Shown here one piece after another: positions 53,746-64,000 of a DNA stretch of 64,000 nt (the first letter of the stretch is position 1; each line of letters begins with the position of its first letter). The notes below the pieces were generated by a model that saw only the letters and a program-made list of their open reading frames with translations, had not been told where the DNA came from and did not search any database. Origin of the DNA: Breviolum minutum Mf 1.05b.01 (Eukaryota > Sar > Dinophyceae > Suessiales > Symbiodiniaceae); assembly GCA_000507305.1 (NCBI GenBank), contig DF239256.1, positions 62,001 to 126,000 of the forward strand, written 5' to 3'. The position numbers and the translations under genes are program-made.

Positions 53746-54431
53746 ATGTAGCAAGATCAACAACCTCAACGACATCAAACTAACCCTCAAAATGGCGGTG
53801 TCAATGATCTTGACTGAATCATTCTGATTGACCCATACATGTGTCAAGTATACATAGTATGTGGTTGTTGAGGAATGCAGATTTGCCTTGCCTTTGCATG
53901 GCTGTGCTTGTTGGTTTTGTGGTGGAAAGAGTAGTGCTTTTCGACAAGTCATCGTTTATCAAAAACATATTCTTGGGTATCAAGTGTCCACTATCTAGTA
54001 TCTACGTAAATGCAGATGAGCGCATGCCACATGCATACAGATGACACTGTGGGTCAAAGGTGATTGATAGGTTGCAGCTGGGTTTTCATAATATCGTTTT
54101 AACTACCTTCAAAGTAAGAGGGCGGGGCGTGCTGGCACGTATGAGAAAGCCGTTCTAGTATGTAAACCTTTTCATATCTCTTCAGTGGAAGCTGGCAGAC
54201 ATATACATGAATGCATGTAGAAACAGTCGCAAATTTGCCTTTTGTAAGATCCTGTATTCAACTCTATTTAGTACATATTTTTGTCAAGGGGGGTGCAGAC
54301 CACCAAGTAGGAAAGCATTTTGTGCACCTAAGGCCCTAAAGTTTCAACCGTTTTTCTTGAGTCATGTATTCATGTGTGTCATAAGACATGGCACCAATGT
54401 AATTCAGATGCCTTGCAATGCTTGAGGAATG

Positions 54432-54610
54432 TTGGAATACACTGACTTCGGTTGGTGGCAGGCGCGTGAGGAAGGATCAGCTGTATCCTTGATGCCAAAA
54501 AGCGAGAGCTCATCGTCCCAGTTGGGTTTTTGGCCGTGGTTCTCAGAAAATTCCACCATGGAAGAGATCTTAGAGCAACTTGGAACTGTTTCGGTGTGTG
54601 GAGATTTGAA
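54432..54610 (+). CDS. Exon, same gene as 53600 (tentative)
   Basis: The frame reads LEYTDFGWWQAREEGSAVSL then SQLGFWPWFSENSTMEEILE, QLGTVSV. The order YTDF..W...F.....EIL..L after the PLF.P motif is what I would expect for that protein group. Confidence 0.4.
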
Positions 54611-55099
54611 TGCTCGTTCAGTTGTGAGTTTATGACTCCATGTGTTGTGAAACTAGTGAAATTAGGGAGCCTATGCAGCCTGGTTCGTTTACGTCGTTTC
54701 TTGTTGAGTAACGAACTGGGAAGGGGGAAGTGAAGCAGAACACAAGTGGAGAAACGAGGGCTTGGTATTTCCCTTTAGGGGTGATGTCATTTCAGGCAAA
54801 AATTCCATTTGTGGCAAGGTTCTACATGTTTTATATTGGTATTTGATGTACCACTATCCCCAAGTACTGCGTGATTTGGCACTCCCCAAGCGGTGACGCA
54901 CGGAATCGGAAAAGAACCAGTTTTTTGTTTTGTTTCTCGGTATTCGGGGCTGATTATAGTGCATATCTACCATCCATCCACCTAAGAAATGTTCCTTTTA
55001 TGTTCCTGAACCTGGATGATCCCAGATATATGCAGTTTATGATGATTTTCTGCAAAAAAATCTCTGTCTATCAGCCTTTAATGTTCCAGAATTTCACCG

Positions 55100-55680
55100 C
55101 AATCGCATTATGAGGCTCTATGACTTAACAGACTTTGTTCGGTGGCAGCTTTGGCATGTCTTTTATTTTGCTCTTGGGGTACAGGGCATGTGGTGGATAC
55201 ACCATGGCTGATGAACACGGCTGGGGATTACGGATTGGTTGTCATTGTATTAGGTGGAGTCAATTCCCGGTTGAGAGTTAGTTAGGTTGTTATAGCCATG
55301 GTAAGGAATCCAATATGAAAGAAGAGATGGCCATTTGCAATAGCTCAAAATACACTTAAAATCACTTGAGATGAATGGTTGGTTGGTGTATTACAAAAAA
55401 CACCTCACACATTAGAAGGGTGGGCACCTAAATGACTTGACTTCATTTGATGCTGGTCCAGGCTACCTAACTTTCTGAAACACTATTAGATCATCCAAGA
55501 ATATATTTAGCTGAGCCAAAGGTTGACTTTGATTTTTGAGTTTGCTGGTTTGGAATTTGGGAATCCCTTCTTACATTGACTGTTTATTGAATTCTTGGCG
55601 TTCCAAACTTCCAACCCAGACCACCAATGAAATTGTTCGCAACTAGATGAAATCCAATACATGAATAATATGATTACAGT
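55100..55680. other. Non-coding stretch
   Basis: AT-rich with frequent stops. No exon or motif that I can support. Confidence 0.4.
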
Positions 55681-55689
55681 AAAGTAAAA

Positions 55690-55855
55690 TATAATATATA
55701 TATATAATCAATGTATATATATATAATCAATAAATATATAATCAATATACATATATATATATATAATCAATATATATATATATATATATAATCAATATAT
55801 ATATATATATATATAATCAATATATATATATATATACGTATATATATATGTACCA
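55690..55855 (+). repeat. AT-rich minisatellite of (AT)n plus AATCA
   Basis: Six or more units of variable-length (AT)n followed by ATAATCA, for example TATATATATATAATCAATAT. Low complexity; prone to slippage and hairpins. Confidence 0.9.
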
Positions 55856-55924
55856 TTTCAATCCTTTTCATCCCTTATTCTATTGACTCCCTTTAAGTCA
55901 TCATCGACGTGGCATTTTTTTGGA

Positions 55925-56032
55925 GGCCCTCTGTTACCAGCTTTGGAAGTTTGTCTCAGCTCATGAAGGCCTTGCTCACAACGGATTTTGATGAGACCAG
56001 CAACTTGGTTGGGTCGAACGGTTTTTGTTGGG
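55925..56032 (+). CDS. Exon of unknown product
   Basis: The frame reads PSVTSFGSLSQLMKALLTTD then FDETSNLVGSN and ends at AACG/GTTTTT. It resembles the F.S...L...L motif after YTDF in the exon at 54432, so it may be the next exon or a second copy. Confidence 0.45.
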
Positions 56033-56059
56033 TAAATTTGTAACGAAACAAATCAAGCG

Positions 56060-56299
56060 ATGTATGAAAATGACTCTATGGGAGTTGGTGCTAGCAAATA
56101 TATCCCAAAAAGTTTTGAGGCAGCAGCAAACAGATTGTTGATTGAAAAAGAAACAAACTTTGCCTGGCATGAAACCGTTGGAACAATCCTGATGGAGCGG
56201 TTGGGTGTTGAGCTCGGAAGATTTGCTTCCAAGGTCGCTCCATGCTACAATGGAACGATGCTACGTTGCCACTGTCCCACTCTTAATATGCCAATCTAA
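56060..56299 (+). CDS. Weak exon candidate
   Basis: The frame reads KYIPKSFEAAANRLLIEKET then NFAWHETVGTILMERLGVEL, GRFASKVAPCYNG. Composition is protein-like but splice borders are unclear. Confidence 0.3.
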   Translation: MYENDSMGVGASKYIPKSFEAAANRLLIEKETNFAWHETVGTILMERLGVELGRFASKVAPCYNGTMLRCHCPTLNMPI

Positions 56300-56869
56300 A
56301 AAAGCCAGGGAAGGTGGTCCGAGCTTGTCAAGTCAACAAGAGAGGTGCCGTTGAGGTCTGTTGGGCCAACTTGATGCAAACAGGTTAGAGTATATAGATG
56401 ATCTAATTGACGGCTCTCAATATAATCAAGTTGGAAAAGGAACAGATTTGCGTTTTGGTAGACCTATTGCAGTCAAGGGTGCTTAGACTGGAGAGTGTCC
56501 ATGCAGTGATACTAGGGACTTTTTTCGCCAAATGTCCAAATAGCTGACCTTGGGAGTCAATAGCAAGATTTGCTTTTCAACACTGGTGTAAGCACAATGC
56601 ACTTCGGTGCCCAGTGCCTTGTTCAATTCTAGTGGTTGGTTGCTGACATCTTCCGTGAGCTTATCGGAGAGGTGTCTTGGTGAGGTTTCGTGTGTTGAAA
56701 CAATGCAAGAGTCACGGTATCTCAATGTATTGCGTTCCACAACATTAGTTTTGCATAGTTTTGCTTTCATACCAAACCCCACAACAACATGTGTTACCAC
56801 GTTATGTAAAATGATCATTGACATGGATAGCCACTTAACCAAAGTTATATGAACCGAAACTCCGACGCT

Positions 56870-56970
56870 CAGGTCCATGAGTATCCTCTCCAGGAGCCTG
56901 GCTGCCATGATGAGCAACCAAACGCCGCCAATGCCCGAAGAATCCAGTTGTGTGTAAAAAGATGATGGTC
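56870..56970 (+). CDS. Exon candidate, frame ambiguous
   Basis: After CTCAG two frames are open: VHEYPLQEPGCHDEQPNAAN or MSILSRSLAAMMSNQTPPMP (to TAA 56957-56959). Confidence 0.35.
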
Positions 56971-57156
56971 AAGCTGTGGAAAAGTTGGCTGATGTCAGCA
57001 TTCCAGCATTGTCAGGTATACGGTATACGTCGTGTTTTGGTTTACTGTTCGCCCTTTTTTGGTTTTGTTTGTGAGAAAAGCGTAATCCAGAAGATACCTC
57101 ACGGCGCAATGTAGATGAGCAAGATCTTATGGGTGATTCCCTTACAGTATCTTACA

Positions 57157-57233
57157 GTGGCTGCTTGCTGGAGATTTGGAGATTCATACAACGATCCCAA
57201 AGCCAGTACGGGAAAGAAAGCTGAACTGGGAGT
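57157..57233 (+). CDS. Small exon candidate
   Basis: After CTTACAG the frame reads WLLAGDLEIHTTIPKPVRER then KLNWE to TAG. Confidence 0.35.
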
Positions 57234-57854
57234 AGAATCTATATTATGGATATGACCCACGCAAGATGATTAAAACGTTTTACCAAAAGCGCATCCTTGA
57301 GCCGTTCGGCACTCCCATTTTCAGCCAAAGCCATATTCTGACATTGCTGCAGTCAAATATTACTGTAACTGTTAGATTGGACGTGCAAGGTCACCATGAT
57401 GGAAGAGATGCAGGTTTCTAAAATGATGGTAGCACAGAAGCTAGAGGGTGAAAGGCTTTTGATTTAGTTTGACGGATCAAAACTGTCCTTTTTGGAAAAT
57501 GCGGTTCACGGTTCACTTGTTTTTTTTGGGGGGGAAGTGGAAGATAAACTTTTAGGCCTTTAGGGCCTTTAGGCTTGTTCTTTCAGACCAGTCCCTACCC
57601 TTGAGACATGGGGTTCTTTATTGCTTGAATTCTGTTGCGGCCCAAAGTTCTGTAAATGTGCTGTTTCATTCTTCCTCATGACTACAAAACATCATTTAGA
57701 TTTAAGCATTGTACGTGCCACACAGGCGATGTGTTCTTCTTCCATTCAATTAACTAATGATTCTTGCGGGGTGTCTTTTGCTTTGGATCATAGCCAAACA
57801 CCACAGCAAACCGGATGATTTTCCAGCCTTTCACATCTATAATCTAGAGATTTG

Positions 57855-57960
57855 TGAAGGGTGCCTGCACCGGCCGCGGCCACGAACGGTGGCGTGACCG
57901 GCAATGCACGGCGCATTCACCTCCGCCATGCGGGCCTTCACGGCTGCTGGGGGCTCAGAT
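57855..57960. other. GC-rich island upstream of the DUF3556-like gene
   Basis: About 100 nt of high-GC sequence (ACCGGCCGCGGCCACGAACG and onward) in an AT-rich setting. Frames are open (GRGHERWRDRQCTAHSPPPC), so it may be an exon of another gene or a regulatory patch. Confidence 0.35.
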
Positions 57961-58151
57961 GGGTTTAGGATTTGGTGGTAACCGTAGATTGATCAATTGT
58001 TTCTTTGAAATTACTGTAGATTGCTGAAACATGTTGGGACTTTTTTTAAATTCTTGTTATTCGAGAGTGTCAACCCATGTCAAGACACGCATCTTGGAAT
58101 GTGGACTACCTTTTGTGTTAGCAGTGTAGAAGTCCAGCACAAAAAGATCCC

Positions 58152-58163
58152 TGTTTTCTGCAG
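58152..58163 (+). promoter_or_regulatory. Probable acceptor (cis or spliced-leader) before the DUF3556-like gene
   Basis: The pyrimidine-rich CTGTTTTCTGCAG lies 68 nt upstream of the ATG at 58232, with no in-frame stop between. In dinoflagellates such a site can take the spliced leader or end a 5' intron. Confidence 0.4.
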
Positions 58164-58231
58164 CTCTTTCCAACTTGTCGTGTTCAAAACATATCGCTAC
58201 CTTGTCTCCTGGAAACATCGCTCCAGACTAC

Positions 58232-60019
58232 ATGGAGAAGCCGCTGGTGTCCAGGGATTTAGGAGAAGCCTCTGGTTTCCTGAATGTCACGGAGTTCCCT
58301 GTGAAGGAAGAGGAGTGGAAACCAATGAGTTTCCGTGACCGCGTCAAGATCTGCAATGACAAGTTCCTACGTGACAATGGAATCATGCCAGTTCCAGCCT
58401 TCATCGCAACTTATGCTTGCATTGGGGCCTTGTGGTGGGCAGGTGTCGTTTTCTTCTTGGATCCTGCACAGCCTTTCTTTTCAGACTTGAACATGAAGCG
58501 CTTTCTACTTTACAGCATTTTACATTCCATCCTTGGTTTTGGTGCAACTTCTTCCTTTCTTGGTCAACGCTTCAAATTTGCAGTGGGTGGGCCCGGGATT
58601 CATTTCTTATGGCCAGGCACCATTTGCTCTCCTCTCTTCCCAAGTCTGGTTTCCTATGTGAACCCTGTGCCGGGGCGTCGCTCAATGCTAGCAGTGCTAT
58701 GCTTCATCGCCTACGCCTTCTCCCTCCTTCACGAGCTGCTCTCACCTGAACCCTCGGCAGTGATTCCTGTGATGCTCATGGCAATATGCACCATCTTTGA
58801 TTACAACATCTTCAGTGCCAGTAGGGGAGAACACTATGGTTACTTCCTAGTTTGCATGCTGTTTCCAGATTGGCTACATGGCTGGCAATGTGTGCAACTG
58901 GCCTTGTGGAGTTGGGCAGGTGTTGGAAAGATTGGGCCCTGGTTCCAGCCCGTGATACCCTTCATCACGAAGGATTCAGTCTACACCTGGCTTTTGCCCA
59001 AACAGTTGATGTGCAAGTTGTTGGTGAAGGACTACCCAAATGATTTGAATCCAAGCAAGCTATCCACAGTGTTGGCCTATAGTGGCGCCACTCTGGAAGT
59101 TCTATTTCCCCTTTGCTGCAGCACATCTGTCTACCTTCTTCGTTATTTGGGTGCCTATGGCATGATTTGCTATCATTGCTTCATCGGAGCTTGTATGCCA
59201 TTTGCTTCAGTTTTTGAGTGGAACTACAGCTGCATGATTTTGTCATACTTCCTCTTCTGCCAGCATGAGCTAACTCTTCCCAGCTCCCCTGCACTCCAGG
59301 GATTCTTGCTGCTGGTCCTCATTGTGATTCCTGTGGTGGGGCAATTGAACCCTTCCCTAATGCCTTTCCTCTTGGCCTACCGGCCTTACATGGGGAACTG
59401 GCGCTTTGGCTGGTATGTTGTCCACAACAAAGGGCTCTCCAAGCATCAGAAGCTCAAGAGCACAGAAGACCCGTTTTGTGGGAAGAATGCGGTGTGGATG
59501 TATTCTTGGTTTGCTTACTTTGGATTGCCCGTGCAACAATCCATACGCACCTTTCACTATTGGGACTACATGGTTGCTGGTATGATGATGACAGTTCCAG
59601 CCTACCGGCCCTTTATCTCCATCATTGAGAAGCTTTGCCAGGAGAATGGCTGGGATATCGATGATGTAAACTTCACCCACAGTGAGTCCTATCAGAACCA
59701 GGTCTTTGGGTTTTCTTTGGGCACCGGATGGATCTCCACCCGCGAGTGTGTGCGCAAGGCCTTCAATGCGATTTGTGGTTTCGAGAAGGGTGAGATGTAC
59801 TTCGTGCAGTTTGATCCCTGCAAGCCTTTGCCTTGGGGAAAAGACCATCATCTGGTGAAGTTCCGGTGCTTTGATGTGACAGAAGGCCCTGAAAATGCAC
59901 AGATCTTTGGTGAGATGCCTTATGCACAACTGGCGGCTTGTCAGCCTGCTGATGTGCAGGTCAAGGACCTCAAGGCGGGCAAATCGATTCAAGGCATCTT
60001 TCTTGACACATACTTCTGA
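58232..60019 (+). CDS. DUF3556-like multi-pass membrane protein, single exon
   Basis: A 595-codon uninterrupted frame from ATG 58232 to TGA 60017-60019. The length matches the DUF3556 transmembrane family, best known from mycobacteria and other actinobacteria, function unknown. Family-like features in order: a start block GFLNVTEFPVKEEEW, an early hydrophobic helix (FIATYACIGALWWAGVVFF), HFLWPGTICSPLFP followed by PGRRSMLAVLCFIAYAF, a central SASRGEHYGYFLVCMLFPDW, DYPNDLNPSKLST, several more apolar helices, IEKLCQENGWDIDDVNFTHS, and a soluble end with CGFEKGEMYFVQFDPCKPLP. About eight to ten membrane segments are visible. GC content and exon size differ sharply from the neighbours, suggesting a retroposed or laterally acquired gene. 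The frame stays open upstream to 58175 (TTG), so an upstream coding exon is possible. Family assignment is by pattern memory. Confidence 0.75.
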   Translation: MEKPLVSRDLGEASGFLNVTEFPVKEEEWKPMSFRDRVKICNDKFLRDNGIMPVPAFIATYACIGALWWAGVVFFLDPAQPFFSDLNMKRFLLYSILHSILGFGATSSFLGQRFKFAVGGPGIHFLWPGTICSPLFPSLVSYVNPVPGRRSMLAVLCFIAYAFSLLHELLSPEPSAVIPVMLMAICTIFDYNIFSASRGEHYGYFLVCMLFPDWLHGWQCVQLALWSWAGVGKIGPWFQPVIPFITKDSVYTWLLPKQLMCKLLVKDYPNDLNPSKLSTVLAYSGATLEVLFPLCCSTSVYLLRYLGAYGMICYHCFIGACMPFASVFEWNYSCMILSYFLFCQHELTLPSSPALQGFLLLVLIVIPVVGQLNPSLMPFLLAYRPYMGNWRFGWYVVHNKGLSKHQKLKSTEDPFCGKNAVWMYSWFAYFGLPVQQSIRTFHYWDYMVAGMMMTVPAYRPFISIIEKLCQENGWDIDDVNFTHSESYQNQVFGFSLGTGWISTRECVRKAFNAICGFEKGEMYFVQFDPCKPLPWGKDHHLVKFRCFDVTEGPENAQIFGEMPYAQLAACQPADVQVKDLKAGKSIQGIFLDTYF

Positions 60020-60399
60020 GTTCGGCGAACCTGGCATTCCTAGCCCGGTGAAGAGCAATATCATTGGTTCAAACTGGAAAAATGCCGCTTGCTGTTGGAG
60101 GCATTTCCTTAGGATCCCGAGTTGGGTTTGCCCACCCAAAGTCTCATTTCTACAAAACACTGAGGATATCAGCATGGTTCCATGCATGGAAAGGTATTGC
60201 ATTGCCGGGATTTGCCGGGAAGGATCACCTTTTCAAACAAATGTTGTGATTTTTGGGCAATATGTTTTTCCATGTTTTTTCCTGACAATTTTTGGCCCAC
60301 AAACTTGCCACCAAGGGCATGACGAAGGAGGATCCAACACCCAATTCGTCATCGCCACCGACACATCGATCAAATGAGGAGATGTGGTCGTCTCGATGT

Positions 60400-61130
60400 T
60401 TTTTTCGGGTGAGGGGGCTTTGTAACAGACCTGAAATGCAGCATGTTGTTTTTTTCATTCTTTCTCAATCTATAGTGAATATTATTAGTTGCTCATTTTA
60501 TTGGAGTCAGGATGAAATGTTTTGCCAGATGGTTACCGTTCAAACATTTGCGCGTCAAAATGGACCACAGATGGGGTTCATGTATACTTCTAGTATCTTG
60601 TACTGTAGTCCCCTAGTTGTCACGTTGCATCGGATTTGTTGGGCGAAGACAAGTGACCCATGTCCATTCAAAGATAGACACACATGTACAATGGTTTGCT
60701 TCACGGTTCTAGTTGATTGTTCAAGGTGGGTCATTCATCACTTGGGATGGAAACTCGCACCTGACGGTTGTTTGCGATTTTGATGAGGAAATGGGAAATC
60801 GACAGCAAAGGGTAGAGCAAACGGGGTCAAACAAATGCTTGCATAAACGTACCCATCAGAGATAGACCCATTATTTCTTCAGTTTTTTTTTACTTTTACG
60901 TATCGTTGCCTGGCTTTGCTAATAGTGCTCCTGGGTCGTTCATATCCAACATAATCTCAAAGTTCCTCACAAACTTTTTGCGGCATGTGCAATTGCATAT
61001 CATTGTATGGTCAGAGGAATGAACAAAACAACTGGCAGATAGATATGCAATTGTAAATAGAAAGCTGGGGGCAAATAGACTGATAGACGAATGTTCATCC
61101 CCAAAAAGACGAATCAGCTACTCTACAGAA
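60400..61130. other. Non-coding stretch
   Basis: AT-rich 3' flank of the DUF3556-like gene with short open frames only. Confidence 0.4.
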
Positions 61131-61137
61131 ACTCACG

Positions 61138-61241
61138 GTCTTCACTCCGAATCCGGCCGAAGCAAACGAAGGAGGCAATGTCCCGAAGAGGTTCTAAGGT
61201 CAAAGCGGAGGGCTATCGATTTCCTGGATATCCTTCTCAGG
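61138..61241 (+). CDS. Exon of unknown product, frame ambiguous
   Basis: One frame reads LRIRPKQTKEAMSRRGSKVK then AEGYRFPGYPSQ, ending at CTCAG/GTCTGA. Another reads FTPNPAEANEGGNVPKRF. Confidence 0.4.
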
Positions 61242-61298
61242 TCTGACATCGTTTTGGGGGATCTCTTGGGGAGCAAGATGATGATTCATGATTGGCGG

Positions 61299-61299
61299 G

Positions 61300-61341
<42 letters not shown>
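61299..61341 (+). repeat. (GAT)n microsatellite
   Basis: About 14 perfect GAT/ATG units. The open frames on both strands are repeat artefacts. Confidence 0.9.
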
Positions 61342-61343
<2 letters not shown>

Positions 61344-61799
61344 CCATTTTTAGAAGAACGGGGGCGCGGCAACAAAGATAATTTAGCACACAATGCAAGA
61401 AGAGCTTCAAGTCCATGTTTGTGGAATTGGCTGTCCATAATAATATGCAGTCCAAATTGGTAGACTCTCAACATCAAGCAGCAGCGATGGCAGTGTTTGG
61501 TGACAAGTCTACAACCCAGCAATGACTTATGAGGTTTTGGTTTTTGGGTATAGTTTCGTTGTCACCATGGTTTGTTTGTATAGTACTATCCCTATTATAG
61601 CGTTGCACTTGGGAACGGCTTGGTAACCACCCTGCATCATTTCGGGCGATAGAAAATTCTCACGATGTAACTTTTGCAGCATTCTAGTATGTACTGTATA
61701 TGCGAAGGTGGGTTGTTTGGGCTGTAGACTTTTTCAACAAACTACTGTAGATTATTTAGACAATTTTGGTTGCCACCACTTGATGCAACTACACCTGTG

Positions 61800-61975
61800 T
61801 AATTATACATTTTTAGATTATATATTATATATAGTGTATATATGGTCTAAAGCAATGTTGACGTGGCAATAAGAACCCCCAATACAATTCCCACGTTAAA
61901 CATGTTAGATATATTAAGAGTCTATAGTATATATATATAGTATTTTTCTATAGATAGTCTATATATATATATACA
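61800..61975 (+). repeat. TATA-rich low-complexity stretch
   Basis: Repeated ATATAT, TATAGT and ATAGTCTATA units. No coding content. Confidence 0.7.
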
Positions 61976-62037
61976 TGCTGCAGTGTGTATAGTGTGATAT
62001 TAGTTGTCCTTCATCCATGTTGAATTTCCAGATTGTA

Positions 62038-62150
62038 CACCATCTACCATCATCTACCACCTTCACCTCTACGCCGCTTTGCAGCTCGCCGGGGACACGG
62101 ACACGGCGCCGCGCTGCGAGAATTCCTTGAGCCTTGTGGGCTTAGGATGT
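62038..62150 (+). CDS. GC-rich exon candidate
   Basis: The frame reads YHLHLYAALQLAGDTDTAPR then CENSLSLVGLGCEG in a GC-rich patch (GGGGACACGGACACGGCGCC). Borders unknown. Confidence 0.4.
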
Positions 62151-62598
62151 GAAGGTCGGGGTTGTTGCAGATGTTGAAGTTTGGAGGGGGAAATGTGTTT
62201 TTGTTTTTTGGAAGGATATTTTGATTATAGTTGTTTAGGGCCTAGGGGTTGCCATGGACTTTTGGAAAATTGAGGGCAATATCATGGTTGCCATTGTTAT
62301 GATGACTGGGAGCCATGAATCGCAGATTTCCCCGGAATAGAGGCAGTCAAGAAATTGTGAAACTTGGATGAGTAAAGGTACCACATTGTTGAGTCAGTTC
62401 AAGGGCGGGCACAGGTTCATCTAAATGTCTATCAGACTTTGAAGGACTCAGATGTTCTTGTTTGCATTTGCTACGTGTTTTATGTAAAATTAGTGTGGAT
62501 GTTTTTTGACCAACAGGCGAAGCGGTGTTCGCTTGTCCTGCTTGTACCTTACTGCAACCTCTACTGTTGAATCACCTTCACCTCTTTTTGGAATGACA

Positions 62599-62772
62599 AG
62601 GTGCTCGACGGAAAGTGACCACGGATGACTTTGTAGATGAGGTGCGAAGTATTCGCTTGGACCAGACCTGGTGTATGTTCCGATGTTGCAAAATGACATC
62701 AGCCGAAAAACAGGGTGCTTTCGAGGTGGCTCATCCACATTTAACATGTGTGGTTTGTGAAAATTGAACTTT
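62599..62772 (+). CDS. Exon, possibly terminal, EF-hand-like helix (tentative)
   Basis: After ATGACAAG the frame reads RRKVTTDDFVDEVRSIRLDQ then TWCMFRCCKMTSAEKQGAFE and a TGA at 62770-62772. The KVTTDDFVDEVRSIR stretch resembles the exit helix of EF-hands in dinoflagellate channel and kinase proteins. The long minus-strand frame here is a shadow. Confidence 0.45.
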
Positions 62773-63244
62773 GCATCTCCATGTTTGATCTTCTTTAGAG
62801 TGAGCACAATGCATGTTTTGGATGTCGTTTTTGTCCCGCTGACTCATGCTTGGGTGATTTGACCTTCACCGTTTCTTAATTTACCATGTGACACTGTGTG
62901 TACACTGCACAAGACGTGGTATTGGCAAAACTGGTTGGCACATTCCACTCAAAATCCATCAAACATTGAAGACACAACTGATGGCTGATGGATCTAGGCA
63001 TCCAAAGTATAATGTTCACCTGAAATTATCTGTAACTCGTTTGATGTTTTTTTGGATAAGATTGTACATGATTATTTCCGATGCGCTCTCTATTTCATTA
63101 CCGTACATGTCTTTATTCATGGTGTTTGGGTGTTTGTTACTTGTTTTTGTTTGAAAGTTGCAACTTACCTTTGTTGGACAAAATCATATGAATCATAAGG
63201 ATCAACGACTCAGCGGTTAATGTTGATTTTTTGTTTCCTCTTGA

Positions 63245-63347
63245 GGACCTTCAAGCTTTGTCTCCTCGGGTGGATAGAGAAGATGTTTTTATCAAGGCCT
63301 TTCCTTGTCGGGGAGCCGAACATGTGAAAAAGAAGTTGGTGATGTAA
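63245..63347 (+). CDS. Exon of unknown product
   Basis: After CCTCTTGAG the frame reads DLQALSPRVDREDVFIKAFP then CRGAEHVKKKLVM to TAA. Good composition; the donor may lie before the stop. Confidence 0.5.
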
Positions 63348-63359
63348 AAATGTATGATG

Positions 63360-64000
63360 TAAAGGTTGACTATAAACCTTACTGCATGTTGTTGTGAGTG
63401 ATTCATCAAGATAACGACTAGGGAGCGAAATGATGTAGAGGATTTAGGTAGCATTTTCTTCTCAGGCCGCATTTCATGTTGATGGCGTTTGCCTCCTGAC
63501 ATGTGCTGACTCAAATATGGTTGCTGGTTGAATATTGTTGGGTTGTGAGTTGCACTAGTGGAAATTGTAGTTTCACGACGCGATAAGGCATGCGTGTCTT
63601 GGTGGGTTTTGATGATATAGACGGACAGTTTGTTCAAAACACTTCCGTTGGAACTGCGTGGTCGCACCTACTGTAGATGACAAGGGTCCACACCATGAAA
63701 TGTTCCTTTGGACAATTGATCTATTCATTACATCTTATTAAGTGTTGGAGTTTCATTTGAATCTGAGCCAAGCACATAACCAGTGGTGTTTTTATACAAT
63801 TGATGACTTCCCAGAACTGTAGTGACCAAACAAAAATGAAGCCCCTTGAGGCACCACATTGGAGCCAGTGTTGATTGTGCATGTGTGTTGGTTCAATAAT
63901 CATCTTTCATTGGTGGGATCAAGACCTCAACCTTGACCAAGAGTTCGTTTTCCTTGCTCCCTGAGGCAATTATTGGAAGACCTCATTTGATGATCCCCAA
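63360..64000. other. Non-coding stretch to the window end
   Basis: Mixed AT-rich sequence; only short open frames on either strand. Nothing supported. Confidence 0.35.

Noticed and set aside
59357..60202. 281-codon open frame on the minus strand
   Set aside because: It is antisense to the DUF3556-like gene, whose + frame shows membrane helices and family motifs. The minus frame is open only because of codon bias on the other strand.
62490..62807. 105-codon minus-strand frame
   Set aside because: The + strand exon (KVTTDDFVDEVRSIR) has a better acceptor and composition.

Overview
The window looks like nuclear DNA of a dinoflagellate, most likely a member of the Symbiodiniaceae. The evidence is its architecture. 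Short exons (about 45-250 nt) are separated by introns, and every exon I trust lies on the + strand. Several introns have GC or GA 5' splice sites next to ordinary GT-AG ones, a known dinoflagellate habit. The domains found (C5 cytosine methyltransferase, DUF7869-type protein, GT8 glycosyltransferase, DUF3556-type membrane protein) fit a large eukaryotic algal genome. I see no rRNA gene, complete tRNA, CRISPR array, reverse transcriptase or bacterial operon.

Layout. 0-17 kb: about 35 exon-like segments of one or more large genes that I cannot name; a few neighbouring exons join in phase (for example 3752-3796, 4173-4242, 4328-4400). 17-32 kb: further exons, including a glycogenin-like GT8 domain (19.8-21.6 kb, DxD motif and the downstream NNG...RPS block), followed by many exons of unknown product up to candidate stops near 29.9, 31.1 and 31.9 kb. 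32.87-35.57 kb: a C5-type DNA cytosine methyltransferase with an apparently intact catalytic core, rebuilt exon by exon in phase (motifs I, IV, VI, VIII, X); it uses at least five non-canonical introns. 36.09-39.46 kb: a DUF7869-family gene carrying the GHTHEDID signature, also split by GA-AG introns. 39.75-47.0 kb: many clear exons of unknown function, with an internal in-frame TAG and an intron full of short repeats. 47.24-51.83 kb: a low-complexity gene (Lys/Asp-rich, Pro-rich, then a Lys-Gly-Met-Ala basic tail). 52-57 kb: pieces of one or two other genes. 58.2-60.0 kb: a DUF3556-like multi-pass membrane protein in a single 1.8 kb exon, very unlike its neighbours. 60-64 kb: mostly non-coding with a few exons.

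The most interesting part is 32.9-51.8 kb, where a cytosine methyltransferase, a DUF7869 protein and long Ser/Lys/Pro-rich low-complexity genes stand head to tail on one strand with short (about 60-120 nt) introns, unlike the long introns on both sides. DNA methyltransferases are known to have been captured by mobile elements in several eukaryotes including dinoflagellates, so a mobile or transposon-derived cassette is a reasonable hypothesis, but no terminal repeats or reverse transcriptase were seen. Exon borders are read by eye; those without a stated splice site are approximate to some tens of bases.
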